A stretch of DNA of 64,000 nt from Typhlomys cinereus (taxonomy: Eukaryota > Chordata > Mammalia > Rodentia > Platacanthomyidae), in contig JALPQD010000408.1 in the NCBI GenBank assembly GCA_023101885.1, positions 1,293,019 to 1,357,018 of the forward strand, in the 5' to 3' direction. The notes beneath the pieces were generated by a model, which had not been told where the DNA came from, searched no databases, and saw nothing but the letters and a program-made list of their open reading frames with translations. Made by a program: the position numbers and the translations under genes. Positions within the stretch are counted from its first letter, which is position 1. Every line of letters starts with the position of its first letter. Below, piece by piece: positions 10,341 through 20,590 of this stretch.

Positions 10341-11632
10341 GAAACATTTCATTCCTGCTGGTGGTTAAAGGTGACAGCCTTCATGTAGAGGCACAGCAGG
10401 AAGTATTTGTTAGATTAAAGGAAGGACAACCTTCCTTTAAGTGAGTGAGTGCAGGACTAGGTTCCCAGCAGGATTATGGAATCTGATTTTCCAGTCACAG
10501 AGCTTCCTATTCAATAACTTCAACCTCCACATTTTTAAAGGTGTGTAGTTGGGACTTAGAGGAAATGGGAGAAGCTGAGGTGATGTCACAGGGGCTCAAC
10601 TGGCTTGAGGTCAGGGTTAGAGTGGAAGCAGGAACCTGGCGGTGCAGAAGGGACACGTGGGTAGAGTAGAGGGCGCCTGTGGGTGGGTGCAGGTTGTGCT
10701 GGGCTGTGTGTGGAAGCTGAGAAGATTTGACTGAGGTGTCCAGCGTTTACTCAACAGAGAGCAAGGAGCCCCGTGGAGCCGATGGCAGAGAGAGAAGATG
10801 GAAAGAGGCAAGAGACTCTGGGCTTCAGCTAGCTCAGGCTGCGGAGGGTGAAGGTCGCTCGCCTAGTCTTGTCGTTTGGTACTTCTTGAGGTCTGCAGGC
10901 ATCTGAATCACACATAGGGAGGGTGTTGGCTGAAATTCGGACTCCAGGCCTGGTTTTCAGAAGCTCTTCATCCCCAGGTCCCAGGTGGGTGGGAGTGGGA
11001 CTGTGGATTGACAAAGTCACTGCTGATTGGGTACCACTGGCTGAGGCTTCCATACAAGGCTCAGGTCAGATGGCCTCTTGAACCTCTGCACAATGAAGTC
11101 AACCATAAGCAAGGGCAGCCCCAGAGAGAAAGGCTGTGGTCCGTTTCCTTTTTCCTCTCCCACATTCCCTGGAGCCTCCGCAGGAGAAAGGCCAAAGAAA
11201 GAAGCCAGTAGCAAGCTTTCAATTGGCGTGACATTTAACCAGTTCACTTCTATGTTAATCGGCGTGACATTTAACCAGTTCACTTCTATGTTTTAACTAG
11301 CTGGCCCACTCTTCAGAAAAAAAAATGTCCTGTCTTTTCATATTTGTCCATTCCCATGGTGTAAATGCTTTTGGCTGGCCATCTCCCACTACCAATGCGA
11401 GGTCATGTTGCTGAAACACAGAGTTGGGAAGGAAGCCTCAGTGCGTTACCAGAGCAAGGAGGAATCAGGTGCAGCAAAGCTTTGCTGTCTGTCTGAAGAA
11501 ATCATGTCCAAGTTGGAGATGAGACAGAGGTGGAAGAATTTTCTAGAATAAAGATTGGGTTGTTGAATAGTGCATTAATTTTAGCCATGTGTTGTTAAAG
11601 TGACCATAAGACTTTCTGTAGTTACTATTCAA
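10341..11632. other. No gene; contains a 36-bp tandem duplication
   Basis: Unique-looking DNA without a supportable ORF. A tandem direct repeat lies at 11225-11292. Confidence 0.4.
11225..11292. repeat. 36-bp tandem duplication
   Basis: GGCGTGACATTTAACCAGTT starts at 11225 and again at 11261. Identity runs for about 32 bp before the copies diverge (AATC against TTAAC). Confidence 0.9.
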
Positions 11633-11800
11633 TGATAGAAAGAGAGAGAGAAAGAGAAAAAGAAAGGAAGAAAGAAAAAGAAAAGAAAAAAAGAAAGAGA
11701 AAGAAAAAGAAGAAAGGAAAGAAAAAAGAGAAAGAAGAAAAGAAAGAAAAAAAAAGAAAGAAAAGAAAAAGAAAGAGAAAAAAAGAAAGAAAAAGAATTT
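11633..11800 (+). repeat. Polypurine GAAA/GAGA tract
   Basis: About 165 bases are almost purely A and G on the plus strand, with irregular GAAA, GGAAA and GAGA units. The complementary reading gives a meaningless Phe/Ser/Leu ORF. Confidence 0.95.
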
Positions 11801-11871
11801 CAGTTTAGGCATCAATGAGACAGAAGTAAACTTGTGGGGCAGGGGCTCCTAAGCCCCCATTCATACCTTAA

Positions 11872-12223
11872 CAGGAGGTTAAGACTATACTTTCAGGGAT
11901 CATTTCTATAGTTCAGTTACTAGAGAAGTTTCTCTGACTGTGTAGAGTACCAAAGCTTAAGGGGAACACAGGAAAGGGTTCAGGGAAATGCTACTGGGTC
12001 CTTGTACCTCATCGGAGAGGAGGGCCCAAAGGAGAGTATGGTATGCACATTAAAGTACTCTCCGGGGATTGGGGGGAGGCACTGGGGGATGGGGAGGGAG
12101 GGGTGAGGGGAGGGGCAGCAGGAGGTGGGGGGAGGAGGAGGGAGGGAACTGGTATACCTATTAAGTTTGTATGAGCAGAAATAATAATAAAAAATGTTAA
12201 AAAAAAAAAACCAGGAGGTTAAG
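11872..12223 (+). mobile_element. L1 3' UTR insertion with target duplication
   Basis: A 5'-truncated L1 3' end (11884-12211) has a G-rich polypurine tract (12062-12148), TTAAGTTTGTATGAGCAGAAAT and a poly(A) at 12199-12210. CAGGAGGTTAAG occurs on both sides (11872-11883 and 12212-12223), a perfect 12-bp duplication. Confidence 0.85.
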
Positions 12224-12408
12224 GTTGCTAGGGAAACAGAGTTCACAACACCTCATTCATAGACCTGAGGAGCTATAGATGTTCAAGGAATGCTGGAGTT
12301 AAGTATTATCTTCATTGGTTTTGCTGATGGAAAAGTGACCATGTTTCTGTAGAAAACCTCTCACCTGTGCTAATATAAGCAATCCTAATGAAACTCATTT
12401 GGTTCCCA

Positions 12409-12640
12409 TGAGAGAGAGAGAGAAAGAGAGAGAAGGAAAGCAAAAAGGAAAGAAAGACACGAAAGTAGATGGGGAATAGTTAGGAAGAGGAAGTGTATCA
12501 GTAGGAATGGGGGGCATTATAGGATAATAGGAGTGAATATAATCACAGAACATTATATGCATGATGAAAATGTCATTATAAAAGCCATATTATGTATAAT
12601 TAATATATGCTAATAAAAACTTTAAAAAAGTAAATTTGTG
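12409..12640 (+). mobile_element. Second L1 3' UTR remnant
   Basis: A GA-rich stretch is followed by GATGAAAATGTCATTATAAAAGCC and TATGCTAATAAAAACTTT. This resembles the terminal part of rodent L1 3' UTRs but is a different subfamily from 11884-12211. Confidence 0.45.
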
Positions 12641-12741
12641 TTTTGGTTATATCCTACAGTTGATGGTCACTGACATGTATGGGTTACACTGGGAAATTTT
12701 AGCTTTTAAAACTATTTTAAAATAAGTGTAACATAATATGC

Positions 12742-12884
12742 GGGCTCAGTGAATAAGGATCTCCAGGGGTGGCCCAGCAGCTCGGGGTTCAAGTGAGAAG
12801 CCCTGCCTCAATACATAAAGTGCGAGTGATCTTGGAAGGCATCCTTATGTCAACCTCTGACCTCCACATGCATGCACGAACACA

Positions 12885-12941
<57 letters not shown>

Positions 12942-12945
12942 CACG
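12742..12945 (+). mobile_element. B3-like SINE with (CA)n tail
   Basis: Sense-oriented body (TTCAAGTGAGAAGCCCTGCC, ATGTCAACCTCTGACCTCCA) ends in a (CA)n tract at 12882-12938. The tRNA-like head is degraded. Confidence 0.6.
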
Positions 12946-13539
12946 AGGAAATATCAGTTGGAATGCAGACATGAAATCTCTGGCCCCCAAATTGAAAAGC
13001 ACGAATGTCAAGTGTTCTGTAGTAGGTTGGTTTTGGAGACGATTCTAGGTGTTCCAAAGCAGATGTCATTAAGAGGAAAACGCCTGCTTCACTGATTTAA
13101 AAAACCAAATGAAGTCGTTCAAAGATAGTACAGAAACTTCTAAAATGCGGTAAACGGGGCAAACGGGCAGGTGCCAACTGTGCACAAGAGTTTTGCAGTA
13201 GCGCCTCTAGTCCTTCCTCAGGGCTATCGAAACTTCTAGTTGCGTGGGCACTTGCCCTCCTTGCTAGGGAGCTTCTATTTCGGGTGTGTTCTGTGCCTCC
13301 TCTCCGGGTGAGTGCCATAATTGAAGCCTTAGAGCGCTGGCTAGAGGACCTCCTAAGTCCCTGTGGCTAGGTGGGGAGCCTGGAGGGCTGTTTAAGTGGG
13401 CTCCCGAGTGTGGGCTGTAAATACAACTGTGCGAAGCCCGAAACCACAAAGTAGACTCAGAGCCATCCCCAGAAACGGGTTCTTTGTTAGGCTCCAATCC
13501 CAAGCGAAAGTCAGGCCAGGGCAGGACAGGCTCGGATGA
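12946..13539. other. No gene recognised
   Basis: Unique-looking sequence that becomes richer in CpG toward the right, leading into the CpG-rich patch. Confidence 0.4.
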
Positions 13540-14010
13540 AATAAATACCGCCTAGGATCGGGAAGGGGTTGCCAACCCCTGGTGTTTCCAAATGCTGGCG
13601 GTGGGGCCTCTCTGCACTTGCCATCCCAGCCCGCACGGCCCGCCTGCGGGACACCGTCCTGCTTTCAGCCGCGTCCACAGAGCCCGCGGCGTTCCACGCA
13701 GCCCTCTCTCCTGTTTCTGATCAGGAGGAATCAACTTTCTGGGCTCCGGGCGCGGCACGCTGGGTGGGATGCGCTCAGGCTGGCCCGGGCGCCGCAGAGA
13801 ACGACCAAGGGGTGCACGTGGCGGTCATCAAAGATCGCCCAAGGCGGCAGCAGGAACAGATCGCGGGGCGCAGGGGGTTAAACATTAGGGTTCACGCCTG
13901 CGCAGAGGGAGGGTTCGGAGTCGCGATGGGTGGAGCGGGGACGGGCGGAGCCCCGACGGGCGGAGCCAGGCAAGACAGTCTCAATTTGTCTGAGCTCACA
14001 GCGTCACCCG
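13540..14010. promoter_or_regulatory. CpG-rich patch upstream of the tRNA
   Basis: This is the richest CpG stretch in the window, with many CGs, a TGCGCA-containing NRF1-like word (CCTGCGCAGAG, near 13898) and two copies of ACGGGCGGAGCC (near 13939-13969) carrying GGGCGG Sp1-type boxes. It ends at the tRNA-Glu gene. The overlapping plus-strand ORFs look like GC-driven chance ORFs. It may serve a Pol II promoter or simply reflect an active tRNA locus. Confidence 0.45.
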
Positions 14011-14015
14011 TCGTC

Positions 14016-14087
14016 TCCCACATGGTCTAGCGGTTAGGATTCCTGGTTTTCACCCAGGCGGCCCGGGTTCGACTCCCGGTGTGGGAA
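14016..14087 (+). tRNA. tRNA-Glu (anticodon TTC)
   Basis: A complete 72-nt cloverleaf. The acceptor stem TCCCACA (14016-14022) pairs with TGTGGGA (14080-14086), and A at 14087 is the discriminator. The anticodon stem CCTGG/CCAGG (14042-14046 and 14054-14058) encloses loop TTTTCAC with anticodon TTC at 14049-14051. The A box lies in TGGTCTAGCGG and the B box is GGTTCGACTCC (14066-14076). There is no intron and no CCA tail, and the sequence has no stem mismatches. It looks like a functional nuclear gene for elongator tRNA that decodes GAA, not a SINE or pseudogene. Confidence 0.96.
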
Positions 14088-14097
14088 CGCCACTTCC

Positions 14098-14102
14098 TTT
14101 TT
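14098..14102 (+). terminator. Pol III terminator of tRNA-Glu
   Basis: A run of five T residues lies 11 nt after the tRNA 3' end, matching the simple oligo-T Pol III termination signal. Confidence 0.8.
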
Positions 14103-14967
14103 AGTAAGGAAGTCAGTTGACACAGCCCCTGCTTAGAAGGACCTGTTTTTAGAGAAGTCGCTTTAGTAAGTTCTGCTGCGGCCGCTGAGGCCGAGGGGGA
14201 TTGAAAGCAAAGGTCTCCATTCTCAGCAGCCTCTTTCCGGGCTCTGAGCAATGCAATCCTCAGATTGGGGTTGCTGACATGCCTCCTGTGGTTGCAGCGA
14301 GCGAACTGTGTGCTCAGAGGCTGCAGTAAAGGCAGTGCCCACCAAGACGTGCAACTTGGGACTGTGTGCTCACAGACCCGTGCAGGGGCACATCTGTCTT
14401 CCCCTGGAAGAAGTGGAAATCGACCACGTGTCCGAAAGAGCAGTGTGTTGAAAGAAGAGATGTGTGTAACTTCGGGACCCTTACAAGGGTTCTGAAGCTG
14501 CTCAAGCCTAACCCCAGAACGAACCCTAAGGACTGTACAGTGTGAGCCATTCAGCAGGCTGCGACTCACAAAGGGCAAGAGAATGAGATTTGTGCAAATA
14601 TACTGCCGTGGCAGAAAGGAGAGAGAGGAATAGAGACAGAAGAAAAAAGCACTTTCTTCTCACTCTCTGACACATTTGTCTAAAACAGTGAAAGCATCCG
14701 GCATTCATATGAAAGGATTGGTCCGTGACCGGTTTCCAGGTGTCATTCAGATAAACATATACCTCTGTCCTGGACCTTTCTCTCGTGTCCTTTCCAGACA
14801 TTTGCCAATAGGAAAACCTGGAATGTGATTGGAGGCTCCGTTTCTCTCCTTGAACTCTTGAGGCTTTTTCAATCTGTTCCCAGACTACAATTAATATTGA
14901 AAAATGTCTATGAAAATGACTTGGCATCTGTGGCTGTGAAATCTGATCTTTAAAAAGTTCCTTCTGG
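14103..14967. other. No gene recognised
   Basis: Unique-looking DNA downstream of the tRNA. Overlapping ORFs on both strands have no recognisable domain. Confidence 0.4.
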
Positions 14968-15060
14968 GGGTGGGAGGGAGAAGGTGGCTCAGGGGTTAAG
15001 GCCTTTGCCGCAAAAGGTCTTGAGTTTGGATCCCTAGATTCCATGTAAAAAAAATGCCTG
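14968..15060 (+). mobile_element. B2-like SINE head fragment
   Basis: Sense-strand GGTGGCTCAGGGGTTAAGGC and CTTGAGTTTGGATCCCTAGA match the tRNA-like head. It is cut off after an A run, directly before a second SINE. Confidence 0.65.
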
Positions 15061-15063
15061 CCA

Positions 15064-15356
15064 GGGGCTGGAGAGATGGCTCAGGAGTTAAGACTCACAA
15101 GTAGAAGATCCTGGGTTCCAATGCCAACCCATGTAAAAGTGCCATGGAGAAATGGCCTCCGCCTGCGTTTTTGCCCCAGTGGGCAGAACCTCAGAAATCC
15201 CAGAACGAAGCAAAAGAGAGGTAAAAGCAATCCAGGATGCTTCTGGAAATCAACCTTGGACCTCCTCAGAGACACACAGTGTCCTCTGATACATATGCAC
15301 ACTCGGACATGCAAACACACACACACTTTTGCAAAATAAATAAAGTTTTTTTTTTT
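15064..15356 (+). mobile_element. B2-like SINE (main family), sense copy
   Basis: The only near-full sense copy seen. It begins GGGGCTGGAGAGATGGCTCAG, with the A-box region near 15075-15090 and a B-box-like GGGTTCCAATGCC. It ends with CA repeats, AATAAATAAAG and a T run that can act as a Pol III terminator. AATAAA plus T-run is the class-T+ SINE arrangement known from B2. Confidence 0.85.
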
Positions 15357-15538
15357 AATGTGTGGCAAATATAGTGGACGAATATTAATTCTGGCCCTGA
15401 AAGACAGAGCCTGGGAGAGCAAAGAAGAGGGTGATTTCTAATGTCATCCTTGGGCACACACATTCAAATTCCACCTTGTATTCATGTCTGTATACACACA
15501 CACCCACACAATAAAAATGAAAAGTTCCTTTGGATTTT

Positions 15539-15552
15539 TTAAAATTTATTTT

Positions 15553-15593
<41 letters not shown>

Positions 15594-15821
15594 CAGAGGG
15601 CTTGTGAAGGCCTGAGGGTAATTTCAGAAATCACCCTGGATTTCTCTACCTCCTCTTTGCTTTGCTCTGGAGTTTTCCAGGCTTTGCCTCCCAGGGCCGG
15701 AAGTGCAAACCTGCTGTTGCCATTATCTGGCTGGTGTTTTTACATGGGATCTGGGATCTGAACTCAGAATCTCCTGCTTTGGAGGCAGAGGCTTACCCCT
15801 CAGTCATCTATCTCTCCACCC
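15539..15821 (-). mobile_element. B2-like SINE (main family) with target duplication
   Basis: (TG)n at 15557-15592, full body and a diverged antisense head. TCCTTTGGATTTT flanks it perfectly (15526-15538 and 15822-15834), a 13-bp duplication. Confidence 0.88.
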
Positions 15822-15883
15822 TCCTTTGGATTTTAAAGGAAGCATATCTTTCATGAGAAAAGTATTGCTTATTTAAAATCCCT

Positions 15884-15955
15884 GCCTGTGTGGTGGCTCA
15901 CACCTATAATCCCAGCACTTGAAAGGATCTTGGAGCAAAATCCTACTGTCATATG
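15884..15955 (+). mobile_element. B1 left-end fragment
   Basis: GTGGTGGCTCACACCTATAATCCCAGCACTT is the 5' half of a 7SL-derived B1-type element in sense orientation. The 3' half is missing. Confidence 0.6.
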
Positions 15956-18095
15956 TGGACAACTGTTCTCCCCTTGGACCTGCTACTGGATCACGGTGAA
16001 AACAGAATATATGTCAATGGTCCACCAAGTTACCATATGACCTTAGCTACCCATTATAAACTGGGTGTTCTTGGATTCACTAAGTCATACAAGTTGACTG
16101 TACACAACAGCAACGCACACTGAAATGCGATGGTAGACTGGCCCCGAGCAGGTCTTGAAGGTTCAAGCAAGCAAGCAACCCGAATGCCTGGAGCTCATCC
16201 TGCTACGGTGCCTTCTGTCCCCCCAGCAAGACCTGTAGCCAAAGACTGAGGAAGAGTTGATACCCTGGATTTCAGATGGTTCTGTACCCCACGCAGACAC
16301 CACCCAGAAGCACATAGCTGCTATTGTAGCCCCCTTCTAAGACAGCCCTGAAGGACCCTGAAGGGAATTCTTTACAGGGATATGTAGATAGGTCTCTTCA
16401 AATGAGTGAGAGATGTCAAGTATTTGTGTTCATGTAAATGCTCATCAAGGGATAACCTGAGCAAAGGAAGCCTTCAATAATTAGATAAGATGATTTGTTT
16501 TGCGACAGTAGCCAATCTCTTTCCTTGGTGTTTGTAGTTTGGCGTTTTCCTTTGAACAAAGAGCTGCCATTTTGTCTGAGACTATGAAGATCCCATCTGC
16601 TGACTGCTGATGTTCCCTCACAGACAGAGGGCTTGGGAGGGGCTAGAATGCAAGTATCCATCAACATGTCTGCCCACCATGTGCTTTCATGTGTGGGGGC
16701 TGGGAAGAACTACAGAGTGTGTAAGTTGAAGAAGATTGGTTTGGGGATGGGGGAGCTATGTGGTGGGGCCTTTGAGTCATCTCTGTTCCTGTCAGTAACT
16801 CTCATCCCTCCTCCTATAAGTAACGCCCATGGACTCACTGGTTCACCACATCAGAACCTGGCATAATGATGTTTTCGGTCTGTCGTGGAGCTCCTATTTG
16901 TAGTGGAAAGACAGATGGGTAGTGTCTCCCCAGCAAACACGTTCACACAACAACAGGGCATTTCTGTCATTGGTCAATAGGCTTCATGGTAGCAGGGCAG
17001 AGGTTATATATGAGCTCAGCAACATAGATTTCTGTTCGCTGAAGCTGACTGCCTACAGCTGCTGCCTATGCCAAACATGAGTCTCCAATGGACATTATCT
17101 GAGTTGACCAGTCAATGACCTGGTGGCAGGTTGATATGTTGGGCTTTTTCTCTCATGGAAAGGATGGCACCTTGTCCTTATAGTATCAGATACTTTTCTG
17201 GGCCTGAGTTTGCTTTTCTTGCTTATAATGCTCTGCTGAACCACCACTCATGGATTTACACAATCCCTTATCTGGCCATAGTATTCCAGGTAGTATTGCT
17301 TGTGACCAGGAAACTCACTTCACAACCCTACAGTAGGCTCGTGTTCATGAATTCATTGATATGTTCCTCACCGACAGCAGCTGGCTTGATAGAATGGTGG
17401 AATGGTCTTTGGAGACAACTACAATGGCAATAGCTTGCCGGACTGGGGCTGGGTTCTGCAGAAGGCTGTATATGTTCTGAATCAATGTGTACTATGTAGT
17501 AGTGTTTCATCTATAGCAGGATTCACCGGTCCAGTAATCAAGAGGTAGAAATGGGAATGATGGCTTGGCATTCACCATCACACCTAGTGACACACTAGAA
17601 AAAAAATGGCTTCCTTCTCCTGTAGCAGTATGCTCTGCGAGCCTGGACGTCTTGGTTGCAGATAGGGGACTGCTTCTGTTAGGAGGCACAACAAGCATTC
17701 CACTGACCTGTGAGACTCGCCCCTGGTCATGGCTCCTGAGGCCTATGAGTCATCAGGCTAGGAAATGAGCTATAATGTTAGCAGGGTGATTCACCCAAGC
17801 AACCAGGGGGAAACTGGGCTGTTTCTCCCAGTGGAGGTAAGGAAGAATGTTTCTGGAGTGCAGGAGATCCTCTAAGGCTTGGTGTTACCACGTCCTGTAC
17901 TTATGGCCCATGAGAAACTGTGACAATCCAATCTAGGCAGGACGATCAATGGTTCAAAACTCTTCAGGAATGAAGGTGTGGGTCACCCCTTCAGATAAAA
18001 AAAACAAAGATCTGTTGAGGTGCTTTCTGAGCTAGAAGATGGTAGAAGAAAGTTGTTATAAATACTAACTACAGCCTGTGACCAGTTGCAAGAAA
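15956..18095 (+). mobile_element. ERVL internal region fossil (RNase H, integrase, dUTPase)
   Basis: The segment shows decayed ERVL pol features in order. 15956-16360 is RNase H-like sequence. 17100-17440 is the integrase core: a reading CDQETHFT carries the second catalytic Asp (codon 17304-17306), and AAGLIEWWNG carries the catalytic Glu (17392-17394). These codons are 88 bases apart, not a multiple of three and shorter than the usual D-35-E spacing, so the core is deleted and frameshifted. 17560-17990 resembles the dUTPase that ERVL elements carry at the pol 3' end. 16390-16870 does not fit clearly. It is non-functional. Confidence 0.75.
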
Positions 18096-18361
18096 TGTGT
18101 GTGTGTGTGTGTGTGTGAACCAGAGGACACTTGAGTGTACTACACCTATGGAGGCCCAAGAGTGATTTCAGGAGTCATCCTGGATTGCTTTATTCCTTAT
18201 TACTTTGCTCTGGGGTTTACCAGACTCTGCCTTCCAGGGCCTAAAACTCAGGTTGCTGCCTTTCCACCTGCCTGACATTTTAAATCGAGGTCTGGGGATC
18301 AGAGCTCAGACCTTTCACTTAAGAGGCAAAGGCTTTCAACTCTGAGCTATCTTCCCAGCCC
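18096..18361 (-). mobile_element. B2-like SINE (main family)
   Basis: A (TG)n tail begins right where the ERVL fossil stops. The antisense head ends CTTCCCAGCCC. Moderately diverged. Confidence 0.85.
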
Positions 18362-18705
18362 AGATTATATATACATTTTAAAATATTCATTCTTTTATGA
18401 TTTTATACATACGTGTCATGTACTGTGATTGCATTTCCTTTTCTCCTCCAACTGAACCCCCTTTTCTTCCCAAAAAGCATCCCTTGTAATTTTTTTTTGT
18501 GTATGTGTCCCACTTCATTTAATTAGGGTCACCTTCATGGACATGTTTGGACCTGGGCATGAGATTATATATTTGAGCAAGGGCAATTTATCAGGGGCTC
18601 CACAATAAGGAATATGACTTCCCCTCCTCCAGCAATCATTAAAAGCCTGTAGCTCCTCAAGGAAGGGTAGGACCAAGGATTATAGTTATTATGAGTATTT
18701 CCATC
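18362..18705 (-). mobile_element. L1 3' region fragment, antisense
   Basis: Segments such as CATGAGATTATATATTTGAGC, GGGCAATTTATCAGGGGCTCC and CATTAAAAGCCTGTAGCTCCTC resemble antisense rodent Lx-type L1 sequence. No coding potential remains. Confidence 0.5.
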
Positions 18706-18945
18706 CTTTCTATTAAAAATCAGTATAAATATATATATTTATTAATAATATTAACATATATATATTAGTTAATCCTGATTGTCAACTTGACCACACTTGG
18801 GATTAACTAACAGATCAGCTGCCAAACCACATGTAGAAATAATTTGGAGCAATATATTTGCATTGCAAACAAATCTGGATGGAACTTCCCAGTAGCACAG
18901 AGAGAAAAGGAACGCCAAGACAGACGAGCTCTGGGAGACTCTCTT

Positions 18946-19257
18946 TTTTTTTTAAATTTTTTATTATTATTATTTATTCAACTGTGCGCATGTGTGTGTG
19001 TATGTGCGCGTGTGTGTGTATGTCTGTGTGTGTGTGTGTGTGTGTCTATGTATGTGTAGAACCACGGACGAATTCGCGAACCACCATGGACGCCTCCACC
19101 TCCTTCTGCCCCGGGATTCACAGGCTCCGCCCTACCAGGACCAGAAGCACAGGCCGCCCCCGCTTCTGCCTGGCGTCTATACGTGGGATCTGGGATCCGA
19201 ACTCAGGACCTTCCGCCTGCAAAGCGGAGGCTTAATCCCTGAGCCACCTCTCCAGCC
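18946..19257 (-). mobile_element. B2-like SINE, CpG-rich subfamily
   Basis: The tail carries TTATT repeats and TG/CG runs. The body reads AACCACGGACGAATTCGCGAAC with many intact CpGs, and the head is nearly perfect. CTCTGGGAGACTCTCTT flanks it exactly (18929-18945 and 19258-19274), a 17-bp target duplication. The clean duplication and CpGs suggest a young insertion. Confidence 0.93.
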
Positions 19258-19489
19258 CTCTGGGAGACTCTCTTGCCCTGTGCTGGCAAACTCATCTTCC
19301 CTCCTGCTGCCTGGTTTCTTCGACCCTCCAATGTGACTGAAGATTCTCTAGGAATCCTCCAGGCTTCAGTCACAGACTGGGCCTGCTAGGACATTCAGTT
19401 TCTGAATTGAGCTGCTACTAGCAGCCATTGGTGGACTACCTAGACCGTTATCATATAAGCCAATCCAATAAAGTCCCTTTTTCTTTTAA

Positions 19490-19501
19490 ACTTTATTTTT
19501 T

Positions 19502-19538
<37 letters not shown>

Positions 19539-19789
19539 TGTGTGTGTGTGTGTGTGTATCAGGGGGTACTATGTGTTCCTGTGGAGGACCAAGGGTGACT
19601 TCGAGAATCATCCTGGATCACTTCTATCTTTTTTTTTTTTTTTTTAATTTTATTTTACTACACCTTCCAAGACTGGAAGTACAGGTTGCTACTATTTCTT
19701 TCTGGTGTTTTTATGTAGGACCTGGGATCCAAACTGGACTTTCTACTTGGGAGGCAAAATCTTAACCCCTGAGCCATCTCTCCAGCCCT
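19490..19789 (-). mobile_element. B2-like SINE (main family) with internal poly-T
   Basis: (GA)n(TG)n tail, body with a T-rich replacement at 19628-19660 in place of the usual TTTGCTCTGGGATTTCCCAGG section, then a normal antisense head. It sits within the LTR at 18767-19846. Confidence 0.85.
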
Positions 19790-20089
19790 AAATTCCCTTT
19801 TTACGTATTCATTCTATTGCTCTAGAGAACACTGACTAACACATCTATGATGCAGGCGTCCAAGTTTTCTTCTCCTATTCCTTTACTATGCTAATATAAC
19901 TTAATGTTATATTAGTACCTAAGAATTGGTTACATCTATATTGTCATTCTTATGTTATGGAATATTAAAAGCCTATGTATTCTGAAAAGAATCTATTCTA
20001 GAAGTGTTGTTACATTTTCAGTTGTGCATGGGATGGTTTTATCTATCATGTTTGGTGAAATTAACCTTGTTATTTTGGAAATTAAAATG

Positions 20090-20410
20090 GCATTAATGTA
20101 GTTGGGTGCCAACTTGACATGGATGGACTTCTTATGGCCAGTCTTGCTTGTCAACTTGATAAGATTTGGGATCATCTAGTAGACACATGTCCAAGAAAGT
20201 CTATAAGAACAGTACCAGAGAAGATTGCTGAGAAGTAAGACTTAACCTCAAAGCGGTGACATCTTTCAAGGTGCCTCTCCTCACCTCTCTCTCTCTTTAT
20301 GTGTAGCACCTGTCTTCAGTAATGGGTTCTATCTTGACGAACTCTTCTAATCCTAAAGGCTCCATCACAAAGCAAGCTTCATTAAGTTCCTACCCTCTGA
20401 AGATATTACA
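20090..20410 (+). mobile_element. Possible ERVL-type LTR fragments
   Basis: TGCCAACTTGACATGGATGG and, about 50 bp later, TGTCAACTTGATAAGATTTGG resemble the starts of ERVL-type LTRs. The rest is too diverged to confirm. Confidence 0.35.
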
Positions 20411-20429
20411 GTAGAGATTAATTTATACC

Positions 20430-20590
20430 TTATTTATTGTGTGTGTGTGTGTGTGTGTGTCTATGTGTGTGTGTGTGTATCAGAGGACACTGTGTGTTCC
20501 TGTGGAGGACCAAGGGTGACTTTGGGAATCATCTTGGATTGCTTCTTCTTCATTTTGGCTTTGCTCTGGGATTTTCTGGGGGGATTAAGT
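20430..20590 (-). mobile_element. B2-like SINE (main family), head missing
   Basis: (TG)n, TATCAGAGGACACTGTGTG and body as far as TTTGCTCTGGGATTTTCTGG. The sense 5' half including the Pol III head is absent. Confidence 0.8.

Larger units (their letters stand above)
18767..19846 (+). mobile_element. ERVL-type LTR interrupted by two SINEs
   Basis: The LTR starts at TTAGTTAATCCTGATTGTCAAC and ends TCTAGAGAACACTGACTAACACA, matching the solo LTR at 8224-8686. Its middle (CTGCCTGGTTTCTTCGACCC...) resumes at 19275. The intervening pieces are SINEs at 18946-19257 and 19490-19789. Confidence 0.75.

Noticed and set aside
11543..11815. Phe/Ser/Leu-rich 'membrane' ORF
   Set aside because: It is the complement of the GAAA polypurine tract.
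13569..14030. 153-codon ORF across the CpG-rich patch
   Set aside because: It runs into the tRNA gene, and its length is explained by the scarcity of stops in GC-rich DNA.
14027..14578. 183-codon minus-strand ORF
   Set aside because: It overlaps the tRNA antisense and shows no domain.
15064..15140. tRNA-like sequence in the SINE head as a tRNA gene
   Set aside because: It has A/B boxes but no cloverleaf and continues into the SINE body.
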